Notes: a model not told the origin generated them from the sequence alone. DNA of 64,000 bases from Enterococcus wangshanyuanii (GCF_002197645.1 NZ_CP021874.1:1612001-1676000), one strand, 5' to 3'. Counted from the first letter of the stretch, positions 53,601 through 62,448 are shown. Program-made: numbers and translations.

Positions 53601-55358
53601 TTACTTCTTATTTTTGAGAGAAAGCCTCATAAAAGTTTTCACGCCATAAATCAACAAAGCTAACAAGGATAAAACCTTAATAACTATAGATATTTTGAAG
53701 ATAATACTAGGATCATATCCTACAACAACTGTATTTTCACCTTTAGGAGCTTTTATGATCAGGCTGCCAATATTAGAAACTTCATAATCTGCTTTTGATA
53801 GCTTTTTACCATTTAACTCTACGGAAGTCCGGTTGTAGATAATTACTGGAAGTAAGTTCTTATCATTTGGCAACTTATTCTCCCACGTTAATTCTATCCG
53901 GTTGTCAGATGTTATTTTTCGTGTCAAATTCACTTCATTTTGGAGAATTTCTTCTGCATAAGTTCCGTATGTCTTAAATTGTTCGTCAGTATATCTTGGC
54001 AAATAATCAGCTGTTGATTTATCAACAGCTTTAAAAGCAGTTCCTAAAGGATTATTCCCCCCAAAAGCTTGTCGAATTTTTTCCGGATCATTTTCAAGAA
54101 TAGTTGCTGCTTTGTCTTTGATAGGTTGTTCCGAGCTCCAAGCATCTGAGCTTGAAGAAATTTGTAAATTAATGTTATTACAGCTGATAAGGGCTAGTGT
54201 AGCAAAGAAAATCATAACGATTCGCTGAACTGTTTGATTGGTTATGGATGAATCTTCACTCATTCTCTGCATTCTAATTGCCCAACCTAATAACAATAAG
54301 ATACACGCTACGCAGACAAATCTTTGAGGAAACTGCATCGACTGAATAAACGTAAATCGAGCTGCAATACTATTCCAAGGAACGAATTTTGAAGAAAGGA
54401 ATAAAAAGAAAATTCCTACTGAATTAAGTAATCGTTCAAAATGAGAAAGTTGCTTCCAAAAGACACCTGTTGAAACTGCCTGAAAAATGAACAAGAAAGA
54501 AAAAATCAAACCAAGCGTTGCCCATCCAGGCATCCCAATTGAAAAAGAAGTGCTATTGGCCATCATATCCTTAACCGCATAAGGGCTAATTAAGTTGTCA
54601 CTTGATAAATCATATATAGCACCAAACGTGTTAGTAGAAAGCAAGACAGCAATCAAAATAGCTAACAATGTATCTTTGATCATAGCTAGTTTATTTCTAC
54701 AAGTAAAGAAAGTATATATATAAAAAGGAATCAAAGCCAATACTGCCAATACCGTTGAAAATAAATGAACAGAAAGCAGTAATGCTATCGGTAGACCCAA
54801 TAACAAAGGTTTGATCGGTCGTTCTTTATTTTGGGACATATAGACTACTGGAAGAAAAGCCAGTGGTAAAAAAGCTGCTCCCCAACCGGAAAAGTTTGTT
54901 ACTAATGCATAATAAGCAATCGTTGAGGTCGACATATAAAAGATAGCAGCTACTAGAGAATAAGAATGCTTAACTTTTGCGTAGCGCGCCAAACTATACA
55001 TTGAGATTCCACTGACAAAAAAACATAAAAATGATGAAACTAATTGAAACTTGAACCAGGTACCAAAAATAGTCAATAGAATTGCTTGTATAAAAGCAAA
55101 ATCCATGCCATACATCGCATTGACGATTCTACCAGACTGAGCAAAACCATATAAAGATTGAAAGTAATTAAAATGACCTGTCTTCAATTGTTGACTCAAG
55201 TCATAAAAACGATTCATATGGAATATAAAATCATTAGAGATAATCAATGCATGTTTATATAATTGAGGAGAAAGTATCAGAAAAGATAATAACCCAATAA
55301 TAATAATTGCTTGAAGAATTTGTTTTTTCGAGTGTTTAATTGACGATAACTTGAACAT
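53601..55358 (-). CDS. Large polytopic membrane protein, YfhO/GT-C-like
   Basis: A 585-residue protein with about 12-13 transmembrane helices and, from residue ~410 to 550, an extracytoplasmic domain (SSDAWSSEQPIKDKAATILENDP...NRTSVELNGKKL) before a last helix and KNKK end. The first loop after helix 1 has NDFIFHMNRFYDLSQQL, with acidic and His residues as in GT-C glycosyltransferases. It looks like the proteins called 6-pyruvoyl-tetrahydropterin synthase-related or YfhO, thought to glycosylate wall polymers or proteins. Substrate is not known. It is a single gene with a terminator. Confidence 0.7.
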   Translation of the reverse strand: MFKLSSIKHSKKQILQAIIIIGLLSFLILSPQLYKHALIISNDFIFHMNRFYDLSQQLKTGHFNYFQSLYGFAQSGRIVNAMYGMDFAFIQAILLTIFGTWFKFQLVSSFLCFFVSGISMYSLARYAKVKHSYSLVAAIFYMSTSTIAYYALVTNFSGWGAAFLPLAFLPVVYMSQNKERPIKPLLLGLPIALLLSVHLFSTVLAVLALIPFYIYTFFTCRNKLAMIKDTLLAILIAVLLSTNTFGAIYDLSSDNLISPYAVKDMMANSTSFSIGMPGWATLGLIFSFLFIFQAVSTGVFWKQLSHFERLLNSVGIFFLFLSSKFVPWNSIAARFTFIQSMQFPQRFVCVACILLLLGWAIRMQRMSEDSSITNQTVQRIVMIFFATLALISCNNINLQISSSSDAWSSEQPIKDKAATILENDPEKIRQAFGGNNPLGTAFKAVDKSTADYLPRYTDEQFKTYGTYAEEILQNEVNLTRKITSDNRIELTWENKLPNDKNLLPVIIYNRTSVELNGKKLSKADYEVSNIGSLIIKAPKGENTVVVGYDPSIIFKISIVIKVLSLLALLIYGVKTFMRLSLKNKK

Positions 55359-55488
55359 TTCATAGCCTCCGTTTAACGTTTATACCAAACAAATCTATCA
55401 TACCATAAAGCTTTTTCTTCTCCTAGTGAAGAATGAAGTGAATGAGTTTATTCTTACATACATAGATTGGAAAGGATAATAACGCAAA

Positions 55489-55521
55489 AACTCTGTCTCT
55501 TATTTTATAAGAGACAGAGTT
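55489..55521 (-). terminator. Terminator after rpmA
   Basis: AACTCTGTCTCTTA and its complement around a 5-nt loop, followed by TTTTT on the minus strand. Confidence 0.85.
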
Positions 55522-55535
55522 CATTCGTTCTAAAA

Positions 55536-55823
55536 TTATTGAGCTACTGGATAAACAGACACTTGTTTTTTGTCACGGCCTTTACGTTCGAAACGTACTA
55601 CGCCATCAACTTTAGCAAATAAAGTGTCATCGCCACCAATACCTACGTTAGCTCCTGGATAAATTTTAGTTCCGCGTTGACGGTATAAAATCGATCCACC
55701 AGTAACAGTTTGGCCATCAGCACTCTTAGCGCCTAAGCGTTTAGATTCTGAATCACGTCCGTTGGAAGTAGAACCTCCACCTTTTTTATGGGCGAATAAT
55801 TGTAAATTCATATTTAGTAACAT
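55536..55823 (-). CDS. rpmA: 50S ribosomal protein L27 (with cleaved N-terminal extension)
   Basis: A 95-residue L27. After start ATG 55823 (AGGAGG 8 nt upstream) comes [18 protein letters not shown]; in Firmicutes the protease Prp cuts after LQLF so that the mature AHKKGGGS end can reach the peptidyl transferase centre. The prp gene lies just upstream. A longer frame starting with GTG at 55832 includes the binding site itself and is rejected. Confidence 0.97.
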   Translation of the reverse strand: MLLNMNLQLFAHKKGGGSTSNGRDSESKRLGAKSADGQTVTGGSILYRQRGTKIYPGANVGIGGDDTLFAKVDGVVRFERKGRDKKQVSVYPVAQ

Positions 55824-55835
55824 CGTCTGCACCTC

Positions 55836-56180
55836 CTATTTTTCGTTTATGGTTTTGACTTGAATAAATTCAAGATTTTCTTGCTCGACTGCTTGTAAAC
55901 CTAATAAAAGGTTTTCCAAGAGAATTTGGGCGATATTGGTTTGTTCCTGATTCGCTTTTGAAATCATTTCAACATAAAGGTAGCCACCTTCATCTTCATT
56001 GGTTTCAACGATCGGTTCAAAACCAGCTAGAGCATCGATACCATTGACCGTACTGATCGTTAATGCAGAAACTGCTGCACAAACGATGTCACTGCCATAA
56101 GGTCCAGCTTCAGCATGCCCAGTTACTTCAAAAGAAATGATCTGACCTGCATCATTTCGTTTAAAAGAACTTTTAATCAT
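55836..56180 (-). CDS. prp: Ribosomal processing cysteine protease Prp
   Basis: A 114-residue protease. The catalytic His and Cys are in FEVTGHAEAGPYGSDIVCAAVSALTIS (about 22 and 34). It trims the N terminus of L27. ATG 56180 is chosen with AGAAGG upstream. Only 12 bp part it from rpmA and 34 bp from rplU, so all three are one operon. Confidence 0.96.
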   Translation of the reverse strand: MIKSSFKRNDAGQIISFEVTGHAEAGPYGSDIVCAAVSALTISTVNGIDALAGFEPIVETNEDEGGYLYVEMISKANQEQTNIAQILLENLLLGLQAVEQENLEFIQVKTINEK

Positions 56181-56214
56181 TGATAGGCCTTCTTTCCTAT
56201 GCAACTTAAAAGAA

Positions 56215-56523
56215 TTATGCGTTGATTGCTTCGATCACGACTTTTGTATATGGTTGACGATGACCTTGTTTACGGTGAGTGTGTTTTTTAGGTTTGTATT
56301 TGAAAGTCACGACTTTCTTTTGTTTGCCGTGTTTTTCAACAGTTCCTTCGACAGTTGCACCTGCAACAGTTGGAGCTCCTACTTTCGTAGACTCGCCACC
56401 CACTAAGATAACTTCGTCAAAAACAACTTTTTCGCCAGCTTCTACGTCTAATTTTTCAACGTAAATTGCTTGACCTACCTCAACTTTTACTTGTTTACCA
56501 CCAGTTTTGATAATTGCGTACAT
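56215..56523 (-). CDS. rplU: 50S ribosomal protein L21
   Basis: A 102-residue L21 ([65 protein letters not shown]). ATG 56523 is the family start; the upstream frame includes the ribosome binding site. The operon is preceded by the L21 leader. Confidence 0.97.
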   Translation of the reverse strand: MYAIIKTGGKQVKVEVGQAIYVEKLDVEAGEKVVFDEVILVGGESTKVGAPTVAGATVEGTVEKHGKQKKVVTFKYKPKKHTHRKQGHRQPYTKVVIEAINA

Positions 56524-56529
56524 GCTATA

Positions 56530-56641
56530 CAGCACCTCCTTCTTCTAGACTTAGACTCGCCATCCCAAGTGATGAGAATCTCATGCTTAAGACTTGTTCT
56601 GTGCGGTTGTAGCTGTGGAGACCACAATTACAACAGTAATA
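56530..56641 (-). promoter_or_regulatory. Ribosomal protein L21 leader RNA
   Basis: The 5' leader of rplU on the minus strand holds GATGGCGAGTCTAAGTCTAG just before GGAGGTG, and two hairpin regions (TTGTAATTGTGG...CCACAGCTACAA and GAGATTCTC). These fit the L21 leader of Firmicutes, a cis element in which L21 is thought to repress its own translation or transcription. Confidence 0.8.
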
Positions 56642-56669
56642 CTATATCAAAATAAGATAAGAGAGTCAA
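56641..56669 (-). promoter_or_regulatory. Promoter of rplU-prp-rpmA
   Basis: TTGACT (56664-56669), 17 bp, TATAGT (56641-56646) on the minus strand, at the start of the L21 leader. Confidence 0.8.
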
Positions 56670-56737
56670 TGAAAACTTGATTTCTCTATCGTTTAATACT
56701 TGTTTCAAAAATTTTTGGTGTTATTTCTAATTAATGA

Positions 56738-56766
56738 TTGACTTTGTTTTCCATGTTCATTATAAT
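56738..56766 (+). promoter_or_regulatory. Promoter of tRNA-Arg
   Basis: TTGACT (56738-56743), a 17-bp spacer and a consensus TATAAT (56761-56766), 21 bp before the tRNA. It is back to back with the rplU promoter. Confidence 0.85.
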
Positions 56767-56787
56767 AAATTTTGTTGCGTTATTCAT

Positions 56788-56861
56788 GCGCCAATAGCTC
56801 AGCTGGATAGAGCACTCGCCTTCTAAGCGAGCGGTCGGGAGTTCGAATCTCTCTTGGCGTA
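56788..56861 (+). tRNA. tRNA-Arg (anticodon TCT)
   Basis: A 74-nt cloverleaf: acceptor GCGCCAA/TTGGCGT (first pair G-T), D arm AGCTC...GAGC, anticodon loop CTTCTAA with anticodon TCT (AGA codon), TTCGAAT T-loop, discriminator A. CCA is not encoded. Its 3' end faces the prophage, so its 3' half is the likely phage attachment core (attL or attR). Confidence 0.95.
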
Positions 56862-56877
56862 TCAATTAAAAATGGAA

Positions 56878-56912
56878 AACAGCTTGGAGCATATGCTCCA
56901 AGCTGTTTTTTT
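56878..56912 (+). terminator. Terminator between tRNA-Arg and the prophage
   Basis: A perfect 30-bp palindrome, AACAGCTTGGAGCAT with its complement and no loop bases, then seven T on the plus strand. The stop codon of the last phage gene lies at its right edge. Confidence 0.85.
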
Positions 56913-57435
56913 ATTTAGATATACTCCATGATGCTGTCAAATAGTGATTTCCTATTTTATTTGTATAAACTTTCAAAGTCTTTGCAGCACCATCAAGAAA
57001 AGCAACTCTATTAGCCTCAGCAGTACTGAATTGATTAATTGTAACAGCTGTATTCCAATATCCAGCCGAATTTGGGATAAACTGACTGGGGATATCACAT
57101 ACTTCTACAAACTGACCCGCAGTCATAACTGTACTGATATTCATTCTACCATTGAAAGTAACAATGTTTCCCACTTTAACGAAAGTTCCAGCTAACTCAG
57201 AAACGTTAGCCTTAGCGGCAGTATTAATTAGCTTGTCATTAAGGCTATATTTATCGTATCCCGATACTACTTCCTCATTACTAATTTTCAATCCATCCGT
57301 AAAATTCTTCACACCAGCAATATCTTCATCGCCCGTTTTTTTCACCAATGTTTCATCTAACCCATCAATCGCGCTTGTATGTGTCTTTGGATAGAGCAAG
57401 TTCCCTTTTTCTTCTAATTGTACGATATCTGCCAT
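56911..57435 (-). CDS. Phage receptor-binding-type baseplate protein
   Basis: A 174-residue phage protein. Residues 1-30 (ADIVQLEEKGNLLYPKTHTSAIDGL) repeat the N-terminal module of the preceding two genes. A short linker (VKKTGDEDIAGVKNFTDGL) of tail-fibre type follows, then a beta-rich head (VKVGNIVTFNGRMNIS...YLTASWSIS) that probably binds the host surface. It is the last gene of the prophage at this end and has no KVGSV tail. Confidence 0.75.
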   Translation of the reverse strand: MADIVQLEEKGNLLYPKTHTSAIDGLDETLVKKTGDEDIAGVKNFTDGLKISNEEVVSGYDKYSLNDKLINTAAKANVSELAGTFVKVGNIVTFNGRMNISTVMTAGQFVEVCDIPSQFIPNSAGYWNTAVTINQFSTAEANRVAFLDGAAKTLKVYTNKIGNHYLTASWSISK

Positions 57436-57764
57436 TATACTGATCCCACCTTATTAAATGTTATTGTTGGTAATGTATCTAATTTTTTCTTATCTGTCGC
57501 GCTCATCAACCCGTTTACTGTTTGAGTTGCGGCAGCAGTCGTTGTTGCATTTGTTCCAGCAGGTCCTTGAGGGCCAGTTGCTCCTTGTGCGCCCTTTTCG
57601 CCTGGGACACCTTGAGGACCTTGGGCTCCTGTTAGTCCTTGCGGGCCTGCTGGTCCTGTATCTCCTTTTTCCCCTTTGATCGTTGTGATCCCTTCAACTG
57701 CACTTACGTGCGTTTTTGGAAAAACAACGATGCCATCGCTTTTTAATTCAACGATATCTGTCAT
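57435..57764 (-). CDS. Phage tail protein with collagen-like repeat
   Basis: A 109-residue protein: N-terminal module TDIVELKSDGIVVFPKTHVSAVEGI, ~39 residues of Gly-X-Y repeats (GEKGDTGPAGPQGL..., 13 triplets), then TVNGLMSATDKKKLD, a motif common in phage tail fibres, and KVGSV. The collagen-like rod should trimerise. Its ATG overlaps the TGA of the gene before it and its last codons carry the next ribosome binding site. Confidence 0.8.
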   Translation of the reverse strand: MTDIVELKSDGIVVFPKTHVSAVEGITTIKGEKGDTGPAGPQGLTGAQGPQGVPGEKGAQGATGPQGPAGTNATTTAAATQTVNGLMSATDKKKLDTLPTITFNKVGSV

Positions 57765-57991
57765 ACTGATCCCACCTTATCTATTGTGATTCCTGTTCCT
57801 TCGACGCCTAAATCCTTTGCTGTCAACGTGATATCTCCAGTTTTACCATTGATCGATGTCACACCTGTTCCTACATTTTCGATACTCTCAAGTCCTAGAA
57901 TTGCACTTACATGCGTTTCCGGAAATACTTGACGTTTCACACCTGTCGTATCTGTTTCCATGACTTTTTTAATTTCTACCTCATTTGCCAT
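57761..57991 (-). CDS. Small phage baseplate protein with shared modules
   Basis: A 76-residue protein: ANEVEIKKV, then QVFPETHVSAILGLESIEN, INGKTGDITLTAKDLGVEG and the closing KVGSV. The FP-TH-SAI-GL module is the same as in the next two genes. INGKTGDITLT is common in phage fibres. Function is inferred as a baseplate adaptor or fibre. TAATG couples it to the gene before it. Confidence 0.7.
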   Translation of the reverse strand: MANEVEIKKVMETDTTGVKRQVFPETHVSAILGLESIENVGTGVTSINGKTGDITLTAKDLGVEGTGITIDKVGSV

Positions 57992-58866
57992 TAAACGGAA
58001 CCCACCTTTCGTAAAAAGAACGTATCTTGTTTTTGACTGTCGATTTCAGCAATGACCAATGCTGATGCTTCTTTTTTGTGCGGAACTGTTTCTACTTTTG
58101 TCATATGATGATTCAAGCTGAAATTATCATCACGAATCGTTCGTAAAATACCTGTTTCTCCGCTTTTCAACGTGAAATGAGATTGTTTTAGATCTTCGAT
58201 TAAATGCAGCAGATTTCCCGCTGCATTCTCATCTAGAATGGTTTTAATAGAAGCAAACCAGTCATCAAAAGCTGCTCTTTGAACAGCAGTCCACTGATCG
58301 AAGCGTTCTTGATTTGACGTAATCCAGCCCTGAAATTCATTGATGATCCGCTGTAATTCAGCTTGCGCAACAAGATACCAGTCATCATAAATTTCCTGAC
58401 AGGTTTTCACCCACTCTGTAAAATAGCGAAGAATTTCTTCAAAGGTCCAAATATAATTACTGTCTTTGATTCCGTCTTCGTAAATACTTTCTTTGACTTG
58501 ATATGCAAAATCTCTCGTTGAAAATTGCTGACGCCAGCTTAGATCCTTTTGGAGTTCTCTAAAGCTGAAGTAGGCTGTATTTTCTCCCACTGACTGCATA
58601 TCATAATTGGTTAATGTATATTGAATTTTCCCTTTTTTTGCATCAATGATCTTAGTGACTTTTTGTTCAGATAACCCTAAGCCAGCATGATGTCCTTGCT
58701 TTACGCAGAAAAATGGGGTTAAATTTGAAATGTCTTTTGGTTTGCCATGTTCTGTGATCGTAACATCCAACACTTGAGTGCCTTCGTCGAATTGACGTAT
58801 GACCATCGTTGGAATATTGTCATTCGGTTGTGTGATGGATAAAAAAATTGGATAAACGATAGACAT
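57991..58866 (-). CDS. BppU-like phage baseplate upper protein
   Basis: A 291-residue protein. Residues 1-110 (VRQFDEGTQVLDVTITEHGKPKDISNLTPFFCVKQ) are a BppU N-terminal domain as in lactococcal phage baseplates (DUF2479). Residues 130-220 are helical and rich in Trp (EEILRYFTEWVKTCQEIYDDWYL). It ends KVGSV, the codons of which form the ribosome binding site of the next gene. Confidence 0.82.
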   Translation of the reverse strand: MSIVYPIFLSITQPNDNIPTMVIRQFDEGTQVLDVTITEHGKPKDISNLTPFFCVKQGHHAGLGLSEQKVTKIIDAKKGKIQYTLTNYDMQSVGENTAYFSFRELQKDLSWRQQFSTRDFAYQVKESIYEDGIKDSNYIWTFEEILRYFTEWVKTCQEIYDDWYLVAQAELQRIINEFQGWITSNQERFDQWTAVQRAAFDDWFASIKTILDENAAGNLLHLIEDLKQSHFTLKSGETGILRTIRDDNFSLNHHMTKVETVPHKKEASALVIAEIDSQKQDTFFLRKVGSV

Positions 58867-58891
58867 TCACTCACTCCTTTCTAAAAATCGA

Positions 58892-61684
58892 TTATTTGGG
58901 CGGGATGACGATTGAACTGATTTCACTCGATCCGACCCATGTACGTTCGTATTTCCCTACGACTTGTCCTAAGCCGATATTTTGTTCATAAGTTTGGAAA
59001 CCACCATTACTGATTCCTCTAATCACGCCAGTATGTCCATAACTATAATCAACGTTGAAGCCGCCAATGTTCCCACCACGTTTCCAGTTGATTATTGCTC
59101 CCACAACTAAGTCTTTATATTCTGGATTTTCAATCACATTCCAGCCTACAGCAGCCCAATTATATGCTCTACCGATATCTGCCGCTGCTTCTGTATTACC
59201 AATCACATGACTTAACCCATATTGTGTACCCGCACCTAAGCCGCAACCTCCTAAAAAGCCTGAATATTCGGCGGAAACAGCGTAACACTGTCCATTACCT
59301 AAACGTTGCATATATAGAGAGTCTAAATGCGCTAAACCTGCTTCACCTGTAGATGCACCGGGTTTCAAATTTTTTAATTTGTCATACCAGTATTGAGCCT
59401 GTTGACTTCGAATCGGCTGATATGGATCTGCTGGATGCTCATACAATGCGATAAAATAGTCTGCGGCTAATGTGACATTTGTAAGTTGGGTAAACTCTTT
59501 AAAAGAAATATAGCCAATATCCGGACGTTGAGGATTATAAAACCATTGGACATTATTTTCCATTTCCCATTGGATTCTTTGACATTGTGCATCCATTGTT
59601 CGATGGTCAATTCCTCGCTCAGCACACCAATCAACTAGTTTAGATTTAGGCGTCCACTGTGTAAGTCCATAGCCGCCTCCACCGCTTAATTCATCAATAT
59701 CCGGCATAATTCCAGATTCACTTTGAATATTGCCCAACATCCCTGCGATAGATTGTTCTGTCCAGCCTTTTGATTTAAAGAACTGCCAAACTGTCCATGC
59801 ATTTTTTTCTTGTTCTGTCGTTAATTCTGGAGGTGTTCCCCCATTATTACCGCCGCTGCCATTGCCATTCCCAGTGATTTCTTTACCATTTAGGAAAAGT
59901 TTTTCTTTTATGTGTAAATCACCTTCTAAAGTCAGTTTACCTGTAACGTGTAAATCGCCTTTATGTTTCCATTCAGCTCTAGAATTTAGCTTAGGATCTT
60001 CCATTGTACTTTCTTTTGGGATTTGTATAACATAATTCGATGTTCCTTCCTTATCCTTACTTCCAGAATTCAAAGAAAAAATAAATCCAGGTTGCTGTAT
60101 AACTGCAAATCCATTAACTACATTATCACTTAATGTTGCGCTTATAGAACCCAAGCGTTTATTAACACTTTTATCGCTAAAAATAATCGTTCCATCGAAA
60201 ATTTTTATCTGAAAGGTTTTATCTAAAGTTCTGAATTCGCATCCCTCTATATTTCTTCCTCTAATCGTGCCTGCTTGGATAAAGTCAGCATTGAATTTCC
60301 CATCGATTGTCCATGCACTTTTATACTTACCTTTCGTGAAATCTCCATCAATAAAACCAATGCCTTCACTGTTGGCTACTAAAAAATGATTACTTGATTC
60401 AAGAGAATCTTTATTCATCCAAACCATCTGATAAGGTTCTCGACTATCAGATTTTCCTGTTTCGATCCCGTTCATCAATTTGATCGATCCACCTTTAGCT
60501 CCGCGAATGATATCATCCTGCCATTTCGAAATTTCTTCTGAATCATAAAATGTCATCTTTTTTTCTTCTAAAGAAGCAACATTTCCTTTTAGCTCAGAAG
60601 CGGCTTTTGACATACTTTTTGTGATATTGTCGCCTAAACCAGCTTCCACTTTTCCCGTCAGATGATCGATTTTAACTTTAAAAATCCGAGTTTGGTAATG
60701 ATAGTTACGCTCATGGTGATGGATCGTCACAGTATTGCCGATTGCATCTCCACCTAAAACTTCTGTTTTAAACTGCGTGAGCGGACGGGAATAGTTCACA
60801 AGTGCCTCATAGGTTTGTTTTAGTAATTCTTTTGGCTCTTCAACTTCATCAAAAGTGATGACCTTTTCTCGTTTTCGCATTCCGCCGTTTTTTAAAGGAA
60901 TGCCATATTGCTTCGTCATCTCAGGAAATTCCAGCCAATTTTGACCTTTGGGTTTGTCTAACGGATCGCCGTTTGATTTTTTCCATTCGATCGTTGTAAA
61001 TTCGATCCGTTTCCCTTTTCCATCACCGACATCTTCCCCGCGACCGCGACCGATCAAGCTCGTATAGACTTCGTTACGATCCTGCTCTTTGACAATGCTT
61101 AGCGCTTTATCACCATACGTAAACCGCTGATTGCTTTGTTCCCCGATTTCACGATAGACTTCTACCCATTTTTCTGTGATCCCGATGCCGTCGATTTTAT
61201 ATTTAAACAAAATCTCACAGCCTTTAGTCTGCAGTTCCTTCATGGCATCGCGAATCGATAAGTAGTTAAAGTCTGCAGTTACTGAAGGCAGTCCATTATT
61301 TACGTGACCGATCTGCCATTCTGTCTCTTGTAATAATTTTTGAAGTGTCTCTTTAATAGAAATATTTTTTACTGAAACATTTTTTACGACATAAGAATCT
61401 AGTTCGTCTGGTGCAAAAGCAATACCTACAAATGAAAGAATATTTTCAGCTTCGCTATCGACAACAATACGGTATAAGCTGTAAAAGTCTTTACTTTCCT
61501 TTACAGCCATATAAGAGGCTCCTTTTAATTCCTCATCATAAATTACGGAAACATTCAAGGTATCATGAAGCAATTCTTCTCTATTGCTTGTGATTTCTTT
61601 CTCCTGAACAACCTCTACTAATTCTTTCTCATTTACGATCCGAAGTAAGTGTTGCTGTTCATCAAAAAAATAAACACTTGTCAT
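58892..61684 (-). CDS. Phage tail endopeptidase/tail lysin with lysozyme and CHAP domains
   Basis: A 930-residue tail-tip protein. Residues ~1-370 are the tail-hub (prophage endopeptidase tail) domain. A central part holds a beta-helical stalk (IQAGTIRGRNIEGCEF, VTGKLTLEGDLHIKEKLFLNG). After a Gly/Asn linker, residues ~625-780 are a phage tail lysozyme (AWTVWQFFKSKGWTEQSIAGMLGN...ESGIMPD...YGLTQWTP). Residues ~795-930 are a CHAP amidase/endopeptidase with catalytic Cys in GNGQCYA and His in YGHTGVI. It probably cuts the wall locally during injection. Confidence 0.88.
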   Translation of the reverse strand: MTSVYFFDEQQHLLRIVNEKELVEVVQEKEITSNREELLHDTLNVSVIYDEELKGASYMAVKESKDFYSLYRIVVDSEAENILSFVGIAFAPDELDSYVVKNVSVKNISIKETLQKLLQETEWQIGHVNNGLPSVTADFNYLSIRDAMKELQTKGCEILFKYKIDGIGITEKWVEVYREIGEQSNQRFTYGDKALSIVKEQDRNEVYTSLIGRGRGEDVGDGKGKRIEFTTIEWKKSNGDPLDKPKGQNWLEFPEMTKQYGIPLKNGGMRKREKVITFDEVEEPKELLKQTYEALVNYSRPLTQFKTEVLGGDAIGNTVTIHHHERNYHYQTRIFKVKIDHLTGKVEAGLGDNITKSMSKAASELKGNVASLEEKKMTFYDSEEISKWQDDIIRGAKGGSIKLMNGIETGKSDSREPYQMVWMNKDSLESSNHFLVANSEGIGFIDGDFTKGKYKSAWTIDGKFNADFIQAGTIRGRNIEGCEFRTLDKTFQIKIFDGTIIFSDKSVNKRLGSISATLSDNVVNGFAVIQQPGFIFSLNSGSKDKEGTSNYVIQIPKESTMEDPKLNSRAEWKHKGDLHVTGKLTLEGDLHIKEKLFLNGKEITGNGNGSGGNNGGTPPELTTEQEKNAWTVWQFFKSKGWTEQSIAGMLGNIQSESGIMPDIDELSGGGGYGLTQWTPKSKLVDWCAERGIDHRTMDAQCQRIQWEMENNVQWFYNPQRPDIGYISFKEFTQLTNVTLAADYFIALYEHPADPYQPIRSQQAQYWYDKLKNLKPGASTGEAGLAHLDSLYMQRLGNGQCYAVSAEYSGFLGGCGLGAGTQYGLSHVIGNTEAAADIGRAYNWAAVGWNVIENPEYKDLVVGAIINWKRGGNIGGFNVDYSYGHTGVIRGISNGGFQTYEQNIGLGQVVGKYERTWVGSSEISSIVIPPK

Positions 61685-62448
61685 AATTGTACCTCCCGAT
61701 AAGACAGAAGCATTTGTCCATTGCTACATGTGACAGTCTGTCCTTCACGAATCTGAAAATTCTCAAAATCACTTTCTAAATCCAATAAAAAGGTTTGGTC
61801 GATTCCGTTCACAAATACCTTTCCTTTTAAGAAATCAAATACGACCTGATCATCAGCACTTAAGTTATAGCTGGTAATTTTTATCGCCTTATCTTCATTT
61901 TGAATCAACAATGTGCCAAATTTGGCAATCGTCACAGTGATTTTTTCAGGTGTCACTGGATATGGTAAATAAGTTGTGATTTGGCTGTCAGTTGATAGCA
62001 AAAGCGAATACTTTTTAGGATCATTACAAAGTAGTTCAAAACTTGCGATGATATTATTCGTATCGCCACGCACCTCATCTGTTGTGACATATTGACCGTA
62101 ATAGTGGTAATCAAGCTCATCTTTAAAGCGAAGCTCAACATCCTTTTCCCGATAAAGCAGTTGCATCAAACGATGGTATTTTTTTTGCACATCCTGAGCA
62201 TTTTTACCCATTAACTGATAGGTGACTTTGATCGCTCTCGCAGGTAATTTTTGATTTAATTTGATACTTCCAACTTGTGTGTTCTGTGTTTCGATGTCCA
62301 GTGATAACATTTCCCTGCCAGTTACAGCTAAGGTGCGATATCCTTCGATCATTTTTTCGATATAAACACCGTCATACATCAATGCAGAAGAAGGAAGGAT
62401 CAACTCATCTTTATGACCTTTTTCTAGTGTGTCTTCAAAATAATACAT
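61681..62448 (-). CDS. Phage distal tail protein (Dit)
   Basis: A 255-residue Dit-family (Siphovirus tail component) protein: DGVYIEKMIEGYRTLAVTGREML is the usual start, VTYQLMGKNAQDVQKKYHRLMQLL and LRFKDELDYHYYGQYV are typical, and a second beta domain ends the protein. It forms the hexameric hub between tail tube and tail tip. Four bp overlap the tail lysin gene. Confidence 0.85.
   Translation of the reverse strand: MYYFEDTLEKGHKDELILPSSALMYDGVYIEKMIEGYRTLAVTGREMLSLDIETQNTQVGSIKLNQKLPARAIKVTYQLMGKNAQDVQKKYHRLMQLLYREKDVELRFKDELDYHYYGQYVTTDEVRGDTNNIIASFELLCNDPKKYSLLLSTDSQITTYLPYPVTPEKITVTIAKFGTLLIQNEDKAIKITSYNLSADDQVVFDFLKGKVFVNGIDQTFLLDLESDFENFQIREGQTVTCSNGQMLLSYREVQL

Noticed and set aside
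57435..57764. Collagen-like gene as a bacterial adhesin
   Set aside because: No signal peptide or anchor; it is coupled to phage baseplate genes and has a tail-fibre motif.
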